15,671 bases of DNA, taken from contig DFGZ01000062.1 of NCBI GenBank assembly GCA_002371295.1, positions 1 through 15,671 of the forward strand. The letters run 5' to 3'. Positions within the stretch are counted from its first letter, which is position 1, and each line of letters starts with the position of its first letter. Made by a program: the position numbers and the translations under genes. This DNA is from Oribacterium sp. UBA3737. GTDB lineage: Bacteria > Bacillota_A > Clostridia > Lachnospirales > Lachnospiraceae. The notes below the pieces were generated by a model. That model did not search any database and was not told the DNA's origin. It saw nothing but the letters and a program-made list of their open reading frames with translations. Positions 6,109 through 13,706 of this stretch are shown here, piece after piece.

Positions 6109-7523
6109 TGTCCATCAGAAACAAGCGATGCGTCCATAACTATGTGATCATACACCGAAATACCGTAATCCGTATTCTTTTCGACTATCACATATTCATT
6201 GTTCTGCTCTATGGGAATGATCTGCCTGAACATACAGTATCCCCTGTTTATATTGTAGACTCCCTGAAGAGACTTGACCGGTCCCACATGATATGTATTG
6301 GATGTATCTGCTCCTGCAGTATCGGATTTTATTACGAAATCATTAAGTTTGACTCCGCCCTCATCCTCTGACTCCGGAACGGTCACATAACAGTACTGAT
6401 CATCTATACGATAAATCTCGCTGGGCACAAATTCAGTTGCCATAGAACCGTCTGCCAATGCAGTCTGCCGGTTAAAGCCCGTCGTACCGTCTTCGCTTGT
6501 AACCATAAATTCCTTCGGAATGATGAAGAAGTCCTTTTCGGTTATGGAAGTCAAAGGAATCTTCAATCCTCTCTTGTTGTTGATCACAAGATCGAACTGA
6601 ATGAATCTTTCGCCGCTGAACTGCTCCACAAGCTCATTTAAAGAAAGCTTTCCGTAATTGTTGCCGTCAGATGCGGTATAGATATCAAAGGAAGCATTGG
6701 TGGTAATGTCCTTTTCAATGAAATGGACCTGAACCTTGTGAACATCCTGATACTTCTCCTTCATTTCATCACTGACCGGAAATACTATGAACCAGTTCGT
6801 GCTGGTGATGAGCTTATAAACGGGAGTACCTCCTTCAATGAGGTTTCCGGGCTTAGTGATGTTCATCTTGTAACCGTTCATGGAGAAAATATTCTCAGTC
6901 ACCGCATCAGGTGTCAGATCTTCATAGCCGTCTACGGAATACGAAACCACTCCCGCCTTCTGGGCTGAGATCTGAGAATAATTTATACCAAGCTGCGAAA
7001 GTACGGAATTAAGATCCTGAGCGTCTGAAATGGAGGAATACTCCAGAGCAGTCGCATCAAGTGAGAATTTCGTATCATAAAGATAAGAAAAGGCACTGTT
7101 CTTAAAAGTCTGGGAGAACTGGGACAGTTTATATCTGATATCCGCGATCTGCTCGTAGGACATCTCCTTGTTAAGTTCCGGGTGATCCTTCAGATAGGTC
7201 TCCAGAGCTCCTGTTTCGTCCACCATATAAATTTCGGATCCCACGGCCACTCTTTTGCCATCCTGAATATAGTAATGAATATATCCTGAGGATGCGGCAT
7301 CCACCGTTTCCTCTTCACGAATCGCCACGCCTGTGTACTGTTCCTGCCTTACTATATTGCCGTCGGCGACTTCATAGAACCTTACCTGATCCCTTGTTAA
7401 ATATGAGTACACACTAAAAACAATGTAGAGAAAGATAATCATGAAGATTATCATCCCTACATTGAATCTAGGCAGAATATTCGGTTTTATTATGTTAGAT
7501 GTATCTTGCTTATTTGCTGCCAT
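6093..7523 (-). CDS. HlyD/membrane-fusion-like single-pass protein next to sepF
   Basis: The 476-residue product has a cytoplasmic N-terminus, one transmembrane helix (about 22-42) and a large extracytoplasmic part. Two half-motifs of a lipoyl-type barrel-sandwich hybrid can be seen, TVDAASSGYIHYYIQDGKRV (74-93) and SAQKAGVVSYSVDGYE (about 186-201), the latter domain continuing to ITKPGNLIEGGTPVYKLI, as in HlyD and RND/ABC membrane-fusion adaptors. The hairpin between the halves is short and no ABC, MFS or TolC partner gene lies nearby. It follows the P-loop gene by 9 bases without a clear Shine-Dalgarno sequence, which suggests translational coupling. HlyD-like proteins beside sepF occur in other Clostridia, so a role in the envelope or division is an inference from position. 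The domain call is moderately sure; no substrate can be named. Confidence 0.75.
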   Translation of the reverse strand: MAANKQDTSNIIKPNILPRFNVGMIIFMIIFLYIVFSVYSYLTRDQVRFYEVADGNIVRQEQYTGVAIREEETVDAASSGYIHYYIQDGKRVAVGSEIYMVDETGALETYLKDHPELNKEMSYEQIADIRYKLSQFSQTFKNSAFSYLYDTKFSLDATALEYSSISDAQDLNSVLSQLGINYSQISAQKAGVVSYSVDGYEDLTPDAVTENIFSMNGYKMNITKPGNLIEGGTPVYKLITSTNWFIVFPVSDEMKEKYQDVHKVQVHFIEKDITTNASFDIYTASDGNNYGKLSLNELVEQFSGERFIQFDLVINNKRGLKIPLTSITEKDFFIIPKEFMVTSEDGTTGFNRQTALADGSMATEFVPSEIYRIDDQYCYVTVPESEDEGGVKLNDFVIKSDTAGADTSNTYHVGPVKSLQGVYNINRGYCMFRQIIPIEQNNEYVIVEKNTDYGISVYDHIVMDASLVSDGQLVYQ

Positions 7524-7532
7524 GCTTAAAAA

Positions 7533-7952
7533 TCAAAGTGAAATAGCTACATCTCTCTTTACACTGTCCGGAAGCTCTTCTGCATCCATGGATACGCTAA
7601 TAACGAATGTGATCTTATACTTCTCGCCAAGGTCCTCAAGACGCTTGATGCAATTCGAAATGTCTGCACCCTCGAGAGATGAAAGCTTAAGAAAACTGTC
7701 AAGGAACATATACTCTAAATCATGATCCTGAGAAATAATACCACTTATGAAACCGATAAATGCATCCTCGGAATCGATAGGATACTCGTTTACGTTAATA
7801 AGACGGATCTTATTGTTAAGCTCATACATGTGTTGTGCGGATTTATCAAGGAAATCAACATTTCCGTTTGCTTCCTTAACAACTGCGTTTGCCTTATCAA
7901 GAAGCTGCTTGGTCTTGCCTTTGCCTCTCTTGCCTACAATCAACTGTACCAT
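7533..7952 (-). CDS. Small P-loop NTPase of unknown function
   Basis: The 139-residue product begins with a strand and a Walker A motif, LIVGKRGKGKTKQ, with G7, G10, G12, K13 and T14 fitting GxxxxGKT. A likely Walker B strand is YMFLDS (81-86, D85), and a second hydrophobic strand, KITFVISVS (113-121), could carry sensor residues. No signal peptide or membrane segment is seen, so it should be cytoplasmic. It is very short for a complete P-loop domain, about the size of a small nucleotide kinase core, but no kinase lid or base-binding motif is recognisable. It is the first gene after a clear promoter, and its stop is 9 bases before the HlyD-like gene, so the two are probably co-expressed and coupled. 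I do not recognise the family; ATP or GTP binding is the only prediction made. Confidence 0.85.
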   Translation of the reverse strand: MVQLIVGKRGKGKTKQLLDKANAVVKEANGNVDFLDKSAQHMYELNNKIRLINVNEYPIDSEDAFIGFISGIISQDHDLEYMFLDSFLKLSSLEGADISNCIKRLEDLGEKYKITFVISVSMDAEELPDSVKRDVAISL

Positions 7953-7961
7953 AGTCAAGTA

Positions 7962-7967
7962 CCTCCT
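7962..7967 (-). promoter_or_regulatory. Ribosome binding site fixing the start of the P-loop gene
   Basis: A full AGGAGG lies 9 bases before the ATG at 7952. It decides the start: the open frame runs back to 8078, but that extension covers the promoter at 7983-8011 and so cannot be translated from this transcript. Confidence 0.85.
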
Positions 7968-7982
7968 AAACTTTGTAGTTTC

Positions 7983-8011
7983 AGTATAGTACATTAAGCG
8001 GTCTAATTCAA
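7983..8011 (-). promoter_or_regulatory. Sigma-A-type promoter of the P-loop/HlyD gene pair
   Basis: On the minus strand TTGAAT (8011-8006) and TATACT (7988-7983) are separated by 17 bases, close to the TTGACA/TATAAT consensus with ideal spacing. Transcription would start near 7976, giving a leader of about 24 bases before the ATG at 7952. The rest of the gap between 7953 and 8215 holds the stem-loop at its upstream end and nothing else recognisable. Confidence 0.7.
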
Positions 8012-8192
8012 GCAACAATTCCCAAATAAAACAACCAAAAACCCCTGTCTTTTGTACAATCTTCCATAAATCAGCCATCCGGCAAATCAGGATTGTATGA
8101 CAAAATAATGCAGTCAGAAAATGAGCTCCGAGTACTTATATATCCGGATCCTGTGTCAAAAAATGCAGCGAATCATAAGTCTCCTGTCCGTC

Positions 8193-8216
8193 ACGGTCCT
8201 CTGAAGAGGATACCGT
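8193..8216 (-). terminator. Possible stem-loop at the end of the elongation operon
   Basis: Directly at the carboxypeptidase stop codon lies a stem of ACGG and TCCTC pairing with GAGGA and CCGT, with a 4-base loop and a 2-base bulge. The only run of T on the minus strand (six, at 8163-8158) is about 30 bases further on, so this is not a standard intrinsic terminator. It marks a plausible operon end because a new promoter follows at 7983-8011. Confidence 0.3.
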
Positions 8217-9232
8217 CAATGAGCCTTTGATATCAGATTCGTCATGTTCTGATACAGCTCATCCTTGGACTTCGACTTCATAACGGTGGAAATATACTCC
8301 TCACCCGTTGATGTCTTTCGAACACCCATAGTAAGGCAATATCCTGCCGCATTGGTGGTACCCGTCTTTCCTCCCAGAACCTCAAGGCCCTGAGGGACCG
8401 GTGTCTCTCCGATCATGAATCTGTTTGTGACGCTCCAGTTCTGGGTCTTAGGCATCCCGTTGGAATCCTTATAATGGGGGCTGTAATTCACAGTACCGAC
8501 TATCTTACGGAACTCTTCATATTTCATGGCCTCGTTCATGGTGAGGTAAATATCATAAGGAGTCGTATAATGCCTTTCATCCGGAAGTCCGTGGGGATTA
8601 ACAAAATGTGTACCCGTGGCACCTATTTCAAGAGCCGTCCGGTTCATCTCCTCCACAAAGGCTTCTACGGAGCCGGAGGTGGCTTCAGCGATAGCAACAG
8701 CCGCATCGTTACCGGAAGGAAGCAGCATACCGTAAAGAAGATCCTCTATGGTAAGAGTCTCCCCCGTTCTTAACCACGCCATGGAAGAACCCGAAACCTT
8801 AATATTGGAATTCTCCGTTATCTTGAACTCCTGCTGAAAATCCTGAATATGTCTCATGCACACCAGAGCCGACATGACTTTGGTGATGCTGGCAGGATAA
8901 GTTCTTACATAAGGATTCTTATAGGCCACAGCCTGAGGGTCCTCTTTCCCGAATTCAACCATAAGGGCCGCCTCTGCCGATATGTCATCAGCATTGAAAG
9001 TGGTCTCCCCCGGAAGGGCCAGGCCATCGGAAAAGCCCTTTGCGTGACCGGTCTCCGTAAGGCTCGTGTTCACGGAATTCATGCGCATGAGCCCGACGTT
9101 CACATCATATCTGTTTTCTATTTTCTGCCCGCAGCCCGTGAGCATCATAAGACATAAAAGAACCGGAAGCGCCATCAAATGACGGCTCCCTCCGGATCTG
9201 AATTTCTTTTTATCAAGAAATGTTTTTTTCAT
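8216..9232 (-). CDS. Lipoprotein D-alanyl-D-alanine carboxypeptidase (serine type, DacF/PBP5-like)
   Basis: The product removes the terminal D-alanine from peptidoglycan stem peptides outside the membrane and so sets crosslinking. All three penicillin-binding motifs of peptidase family S11 are present: S115-I-T-K118 in YPASITK, S173-G-N175 in LPSGNDAAVA, and K289-T-G in GGKTGTTNAAG (338-residue numbering). The N-terminus has a basic stretch, a hydrophobic run and a lipobox (LTGC, Cys34), so it should be a membrane-anchored lipoprotein, a substrate for the LspA at 3565-4116. The ATG at 9232 was chosen because GAGG lies 9 bases upstream and it falls just after the mgsA stop. An ATG at 9241 and a GTG at 9259 (with AGAGAGG upstream, overlapping mgsA) are possible alternatives. 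Family S11 enzymes often have a C-terminal beta domain; here little follows the catalytic domain. Confidence 0.93.
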   Translation of the reverse strand: MKKTFLDKKKFRSGGSRHLMALPVLLCLMMLTGCGQKIENRYDVNVGLMRMNSVNTSLTETGHAKGFSDGLALPGETTFNADDISAEAALMVEFGKEDPQAVAYKNPYVRTYPASITKVMSALVCMRHIQDFQQEFKITENSNIKVSGSSMAWLRTGETLTIEDLLYGMLLPSGNDAAVAIAEATSGSVEAFVEEMNRTALEIGATGTHFVNPHGLPDERHYTTPYDIYLTMNEAMKYEEFRKIVGTVNYSPHYKDSNGMPKTQNWSVTNRFMIGETPVPQGLEVLGGKTGTTNAAGYCLTMGVRKTSTGEEYISTVMKSKSKDELYQNMTNLISKAH

Positions 9233-9243
9233 CAATCTCATCC

Positions 9244-9633
9244 TCAGATGTTTCTCCACTCAAGATCGCCTCTCTCAAGTGCCTTTATAAGAAGCTCTGC
9301 TGTTGCAAGATTTGTTGCGATAGGAATATTGTAAGTATCACAAAGCTGAACCACAGAATTTACTTCCGGCTCCTGAGACTTGACATGAAGCGGATCTCTC
9401 AGGAAGATGACCATATCGAGATTACCCTGCTCTATCTGTGATGCAAGCTGTCTTGCTCCACCGGTCTCTCCGGGAAGGAACTTATGTATGCGGAGATTTG
9501 TCACCTCTTCCACAAGAAGTCCTGTAGTTCCGGTTGCATACAGCTCGTGTTTACTTAATATACCACGATATGCAATGCAGAAGTTCTGCATCAGTTTCTT
9601 TTTTGAATCATGTGCGATCAAACCAACATTCAT
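9244..9633 (-). CDS. mgsA: Methylglyoxal synthase family protein, catalytic residues replaced
   Basis: True MgsA converts dihydroxyacetone phosphate to methylglyoxal and phosphate. This 129-residue protein aligns without gaps to E. coli MgsA at a constant offset of 11 over the core: LIAHDSKKK (5-13), LYATGTTG (31-38), FLRDP (77-81) and IATNLATAE (105-113) are all family signatures. The expected GGDQQ motif, however, reads GGARQ: the catalytic base Asp71 is Ala60, His98 is Gln87, Asp101 is Glu90 and the phosphate-binding Ser65 is Pro54. His8 (E. coli His19), Lys12, Thr34, Thr37 and Asp80 remain. The frame is open and the fold core well kept, so the gene is probably functional, but synthase activity is doubtful. 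It starts 26 bases after rodA with GGAAAGG upstream and is followed closely by a carboxypeptidase gene. The family assignment is firm; the function is open. Confidence 0.85.
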   Translation of the reverse strand: MNVGLIAHDSKKKLMQNFCIAYRGILSKHELYATGTTGLLVEEVTNLRIHKFLPGETGGARQLASQIEQGNLDMVIFLRDPLHVKSQEPEVNSVVQLCDTYNIPIATNLATAELLIKALERGDLEWRNI

Positions 9634-9659
9634 TATTTTTCAAACCTTTCCGAACGGAA

Positions 9660-10802
9660 TCAGATTACACCGTCTTTACGCTGAAGTGCAACATTCAATA
9701 CTAATCCCATTCCAATATAGACTGATACAAGGGAGCTTACGCCTCTCGAAAAGAAAGGAAGTGTAACACCGGTATTCGGCAGAATACCGGTCGCAACTGC
9801 GATGTTGGTATATGTCTGGAAACCTATCCATGCCATCATACCTACCGCTATAAGACGTCCGCTCATCTTTTTAGCCTTTGATGCTATTATAAGACATTCA
9901 ATAATTATCAACAAGAAAAATATAATAATAATTAATGATCCTCTGAATCCCAGCTCTTCTCCGATAACGGCAAAAATGAAGTCATTATCCTCTTCTGCAA
10001 GGAAATTTCCGTTCTTTACAGAGAAGATGGAGTTGTTGTTAAGCCCCTTTCCGGCAAACTGTCCTGAACCTATAGCCATGATGGAATACATCTGCTGATA
10101 GAAAGTCTGGGTATTTTCAGACGGATTCAGGAAGGTGAGGATTCTGGCAGCCTGATAGCCCTGCAGGAAGGGAATGTGGTCATAAAGCCCTGTTTTGAAC
10201 AGATATACAAATACCAGAGCAAATGGCACAATGGCAAAAACAACCCCCAGTATCCACTTATATCCGATATTGGAAGCAAATACTATAGCCGCAATTATGA
10301 CAGTCATGATGATGGCTGTACTGAGGTTTGGCTGTATAAGTACAAGCCCGATAGGCACAAGATACAGGGCAAAGGCCAGGAGTACGGTACGAGGCGAATT
10401 CACCCGGTCTTTCGCCTTATGGAAGTAGGCCGCATAAAAAATGATAAGACCTATCTTTACAAACTCTGCAGGCTGGACCTGACCGAGCATAGGCACCTGT
10501 ATCCATCTCACCGCACCGTGTCCCGATGCTGTACCGTAAATCTTAACGCCCACAAGCATGAGAACAGACGCCATATAGATAAGATTGTACTGTCTCACTA
10601 TACGCCTGTAGTCAATAAACGAAAGGCCTATACAGATCAGAAGTCCCGCAATGGAACCTATGATCTGTCGGAACACCTGAGGATTCCGGAAATCCTCGGC
10701 ACCCACGGCCGAGCGCATGATAACCACTCCGAGGACGTTTAGTGCCACCATATAGATGACCAGTCTGTAGTCATAATTCTTTAAATTATAATCAAATTTC
10801 AT
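9660..10802 (-). CDS. rodA: RodA, SEDS-family peptidoglycan glycosyltransferase
   Basis: RodA polymerises lipid II into glycan strands and works as a complex with PBP2, encoded 17 bases upstream. The 380-residue product has about ten transmembrane segments and the SEDS landmarks: GAVRWIQVPMLGQVQPAE (96-113), QPNLST (157-162), the extracytoplasmic loop with EEDNDFIFAVIGEELG, in which D274 matches the essential aspartate of the family, and the C-terminal LPNTGVTLPFFSRG (341-354). The last motif reads FFSRGVSSL where many SEDS proteins have two glycines. The start ATG at 10802 has AGAGGAG a few bases upstream. The product could be called FtsW by family alone, but its place after mrdA supports RodA. 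Confidence 0.95.
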   Translation of the reverse strand: MKFDYNLKNYDYRLVIYMVALNVLGVVIMRSAVGAEDFRNPQVFRQIIGSIAGLLICIGLSFIDYRRIVRQYNLIYMASVLMLVGVKIYGTASGHGAVRWIQVPMLGQVQPAEFVKIGLIIFYAAYFHKAKDRVNSPRTVLLAFALYLVPIGLVLIQPNLSTAIIMTVIIAAIVFASNIGYKWILGVVFAIVPFALVFVYLFKTGLYDHIPFLQGYQAARILTFLNPSENTQTFYQQMYSIMAIGSGQFAGKGLNNNSIFSVKNGNFLAEEDNDFIFAVIGEELGFRGSLIIIIFFLLIIIECLIIASKAKKMSGRLIAVGMMAWIGFQTYTNIAVATGILPNTGVTLPFFSRGVSSLVSVYIGMGLVLNVALQRKDGVI

Positions 10803-10819
10803 AATCTCCTCTTACATCA

Positions 10820-13693
10820 TCAGTCGGATACGTTCAATGCAGAGATATATGAAGCATCTCTTGAAAGAATGGCATCGAGACTGTCCTTGCCATAGCAGTA
10901 ATTATAGACATTGTTGGCAAGGTTAGCTGCATTACCGGAGGAATATCCGTATGGAATGTTTACAGTCACTGATATCTCAGGAGCCGCATAAGGCGCATAG
11001 GAAACGAATACCGCGTGGTTACCGCGATCCTCTCGTTCCTGGGCAGTACCTGTTTTTCCTGCTATAGGAACGTTCTGGCCCTGGAAAACCCTCTTTGCAA
11101 CACCCTCAGTGATCATCTCACGAAGACCCCTGTGAACAGCGCTCCATGTAAGTTCATTGAAATCAAGCTGTCTTACCACCTTGGGCTCTATGGTTCTGAC
11201 CAGAGAACCGTCGGGTGCAGTGATCTTATCAAGTATGGAGAGATCAAAAACCGTTCCGCTGTTGGCAACAGCGGTAATGTACCTTGCCAGCTGAACATCA
11301 TTGTAAGCATGATTACCCTGACCCATGGCCGAACGCTCCGGATCGTAATCGGAAATTCGCGGCATGGTCTCGTCTATCTCAACTCCGGAAAGCGAGTCAA
11401 GGCCGAACAGTGATGCGTATTTCTGTATCCTTTCGATACCGACAGCCGGATTATAGTTTCCGCTGTCATCTGTAGACAAAAGGTGTCCCACCGCAGCAAA
11501 GAAGAAGTTGCAGGAATTCTTTATTCCGTCTATGACATTCTCTCTTCCATGGTTCTGAGGATAAATCCAGCATTTGATATGAGGTGTTACCTCCTCATAC
11601 ACACCGGTACAGTCTATGACCGTATTAAGGTTGAGGACACCCTCCTGCAGCGCCGCAATGGATGTCAGCGGCTTAAACGTGGAACCCGGAGCAAGCTGTG
11701 TCTGTGTCGCACCGTTAAGAAGCGGCAGGGACAGATCTTCATTACACTTCTTCAGATATTCATATTCCGTGATACGGTTGTTGTCAAAGCCCGGATATGT
11801 AACCAGCGCACGTACCTTGCCTGTCTTTACATCCGTTACCACAACGGAGCCGTTGCAGGGATCCAGCGCAAGCTGGGCGGGACTTATCTCTATCTTTCTT
11901 ATCTTGGAAATAAGGAAGGTGTAGGCAAAATGCTCATCCCCTGTGGAAAGCTGGCTGTAGGACTGGTCATCCGGCTCCAGCACTCCCTGCTCAAACAGCG
12001 CCATCAGTAAGAGATAGCCTGGAATGGTCTTCTCCGAAATGGCATATTTATAAAGGATCTTGTCGAACTCAGGATCATTGTTGAGGCGGTCTATGATGTA
12101 CTGAACCAGAAGCTTGTAGATATTCTCAGTGTCATAATAATCATCCGAAAGCTCAAGCTTGGAAGTATCGAGCCACGCTTCATCTATTCCTTTCATGATG
12201 AAGCTCCTGAGATTGATAGTATCATTCTTCCACGCTGTATAGGCCTCGGATTCCTTGTAGCTCTGGTTGGCAGCATCGATGATTCCGCTATCCTTGCCGG
12301 TCAGATAATCATATATGTAAACGATAAATGCCTGCATATCCTGAGGAAGCTCCTTGAGTCCCTCAGTGGTGGGATTCAGAAGCTCTGTCTGAATATCTAC
12401 CAGCTTTTTCTTTTTGTTGGATGTAAAAATATCAGCTATGCGCTTTTCTGATGCTCCTGCTTCCGGCATCCCGAAATGAGCCGAATCAAGCACATTGTTG
12501 TTAATAAGCTGGAAATAGGCATCCTTTACAGGAATAGTGATCTCAGACTGCTCTACCAGGGCATTTCTGTCACTGAGATCCTGCTCGGTGATCTTGGAAG
12601 CAAGCACACCCGCAAGCTCCTGCTCCAACAGATGATAAATGGCTATCTGGTCATTGGCTGAGATCGTGGTGTAAATGTCATTGCCCGCCGTGGCATCGGT
12701 TTCCAAAACCACATCAAGCACCGAACCCACGGAGTTCAGGTACATCTCCCTGGAACCCTTCTTTCCCTTAAGCTCAGACTCCATGCTCTTTTCAAGCCCC
12801 CATACACCGACGATGTCGTTAAGCTCGTAGCTCTCATCCTTTTTTCTGAGCTCTTCAAGCTGGTCCGCTCTTACCTGTCCCGTATAACCCACGATATGGC
12901 TGAGATACGGGGCATAATTGTACCTTCTTACAGAGACATTTTCGATATCAACACCCTTGAGCTCTCCCTTTGCCTCAAGTATCTCCGCAACACACTCTTC
13001 GGAGACATTTTTAACTATGGTAGTGCTCTGGTATCTCTGATAGGCGGTGAGACGAAGGGTGAAGAAAATATTGATCATGTCAAGAGCCGTCTCATCGGAA
13101 AGCACTACAGGGTTTCCTTCCGGATCTCTGATATCATCAAAACGGTATCTCTTTTTCGAAACCTCAAAGGCATCTCTTGCAGTTATGTCAAAATCCTTCT
13201 CACTGAGATCTGATACATTTCTGCCCCTTATGTTGGCTATAAGTCTCTTTCTGTCATCCTCGGAGCTTGTGGCAAAATAGGGCTCACGATCTGCATCCAG
13301 CTTTATCTTATACTGACCTTCAATCGAATAACCGTACTTCTCGATTATCTCGGCAAGGCGCATGAGCATATAGTTTCTGCTGTTAATACCTTCGTTTGTC
13401 GTATCGTATGAGCCGTTATCGGAAATCGTTATGTTGTACTGAAGCTCATTGTACGCAAGCAGCTTTCCGTCTCTGTCATAGATGTTGCCTCTGGTTCCGT
13501 CGGTTGTGACCTTTGCCAGAGTACGTTCCTGATAATCGGCAAGATACTGCTGTCCGTTGACTATCTGAAGGTCAAAAAGTCTTATACCGATGACTATATA
13601 AAACAGCGAAAACATAAGTCCAAGGAAAAACAACCTTGAACTCACGAACCGAACGGTAAATTCCTTGATGGCCTCGAATATTTCTTTAATCAA
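10820..13693 (-). CDS. mrdA: Penicillin-binding protein 2, class B D,D-transpeptidase
   Basis: This is the elongation-specific transpeptidase that crosslinks peptidoglycan outside the membrane together with RodA. The 957-residue product has a short cytoplasmic N-terminus, one transmembrane helix (about 20-40, then RLFDLQIVNGQQY), a pedestal domain beginning TRGNIYDRDGKLLA (67-80), and a transpeptidase domain with all three active-site motifs: S671-T-F-K674 in APGSTFKP, S727-C-N729, and K880-T-G in AGKTGTAQ. E. coli PBP2 is 633 residues; the excess is mainly a region of about 250 residues (about 348-605) lying before the strand GSVVVTDVKTGKVRALVTYP. Long PBP2 proteins also occur in other Clostridia. 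The TTG start is supported by AGGAG 8 bases upstream. It lies 11 bases after mreD and 17 bases before rodA. Confidence 0.95.
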   Translation of the reverse strand: MIKEIFEAIKEFTVRFVSSRLFFLGLMFSLFYIVIGIRLFDLQIVNGQQYLADYQERTLAKVTTDGTRGNIYDRDGKLLAYNELQYNITISDNGSYDTTNEGINSRNYMLMRLAEIIEKYGYSIEGQYKIKLDADREPYFATSSEDDRKRLIANIRGRNVSDLSEKDFDITARDAFEVSKKRYRFDDIRDPEGNPVVLSDETALDMINIFFTLRLTAYQRYQSTTIVKNVSEECVAEILEAKGELKGVDIENVSVRRYNYAPYLSHIVGYTGQVRADQLEELRKKDESYELNDIVGVWGLEKSMESELKGKKGSREMYLNSVGSVLDVVLETDATAGNDIYTTISANDQIAIYHLLEQELAGVLASKITEQDLSDRNALVEQSEITIPVKDAYFQLINNNVLDSAHFGMPEAGASEKRIADIFTSNKKKKLVDIQTELLNPTTEGLKELPQDMQAFIVYIYDYLTGKDSGIIDAANQSYKESEAYTAWKNDTINLRSFIMKGIDEAWLDTSKLELSDDYYDTENIYKLLVQYIIDRLNNDPEFDKILYKYAISEKTIPGYLLLMALFEQGVLEPDDQSYSQLSTGDEHFAYTFLISKIRKIEISPAQLALDPCNGSVVVTDVKTGKVRALVTYPGFDNNRITEYEYLKKCNEDLSLPLLNGATQTQLAPGSTFKPLTSIAALQEGVLNLNTVIDCTGVYEEVTPHIKCWIYPQNHGRENVIDGIKNSCNFFFAAVGHLLSTDDSGNYNPAVGIERIQKYASLFGLDSLSGVEIDETMPRISDYDPERSAMGQGNHAYNDVQLARYITAVANSGTVFDLSILDKITAPDGSLVRTIEPKVVRQLDFNELTWSAVHRGLREMITEGVAKRVFQGQNVPIAGKTGTAQEREDRGNHAVFVSYAPYAAPEISVTVNIPYGYSSGNAANLANNVYNYCYGKDSLDAILSRDASYISALNVSD

Positions 13694-13701
13694 AGTCTAT
13701 G

Positions 13702-13706
13702 CTCCT
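13702..13706 (-). promoter_or_regulatory. Ribosome binding site fixing the TTG start of mrdA
   Basis: AGGAG on the minus strand overlaps the mreD stop codon and lies 8 bases before the TTG at 13693. Upstream in the same frame there is a TAG four bases before that TTG, so no earlier start exists, and the next in-frame ATG falls inside the membrane helix. TTG is therefore the likely initiator of the PBP2 gene. Confidence 0.75.

Noticed and set aside
7953..8078. N-terminal extension of the P-loop gene back to 8078
   Set aside because: It would be translated across the promoter at 7983-8011, and a perfect AGGAGG lies 9 bases before the internal ATG at 7952.
10176..10742. Plus-strand frame of 188 residues opposite rodA
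   Set aside because: It is antisense to RodA, which has all SEDS landmarks; its composition is that of a reversed membrane-protein gene.
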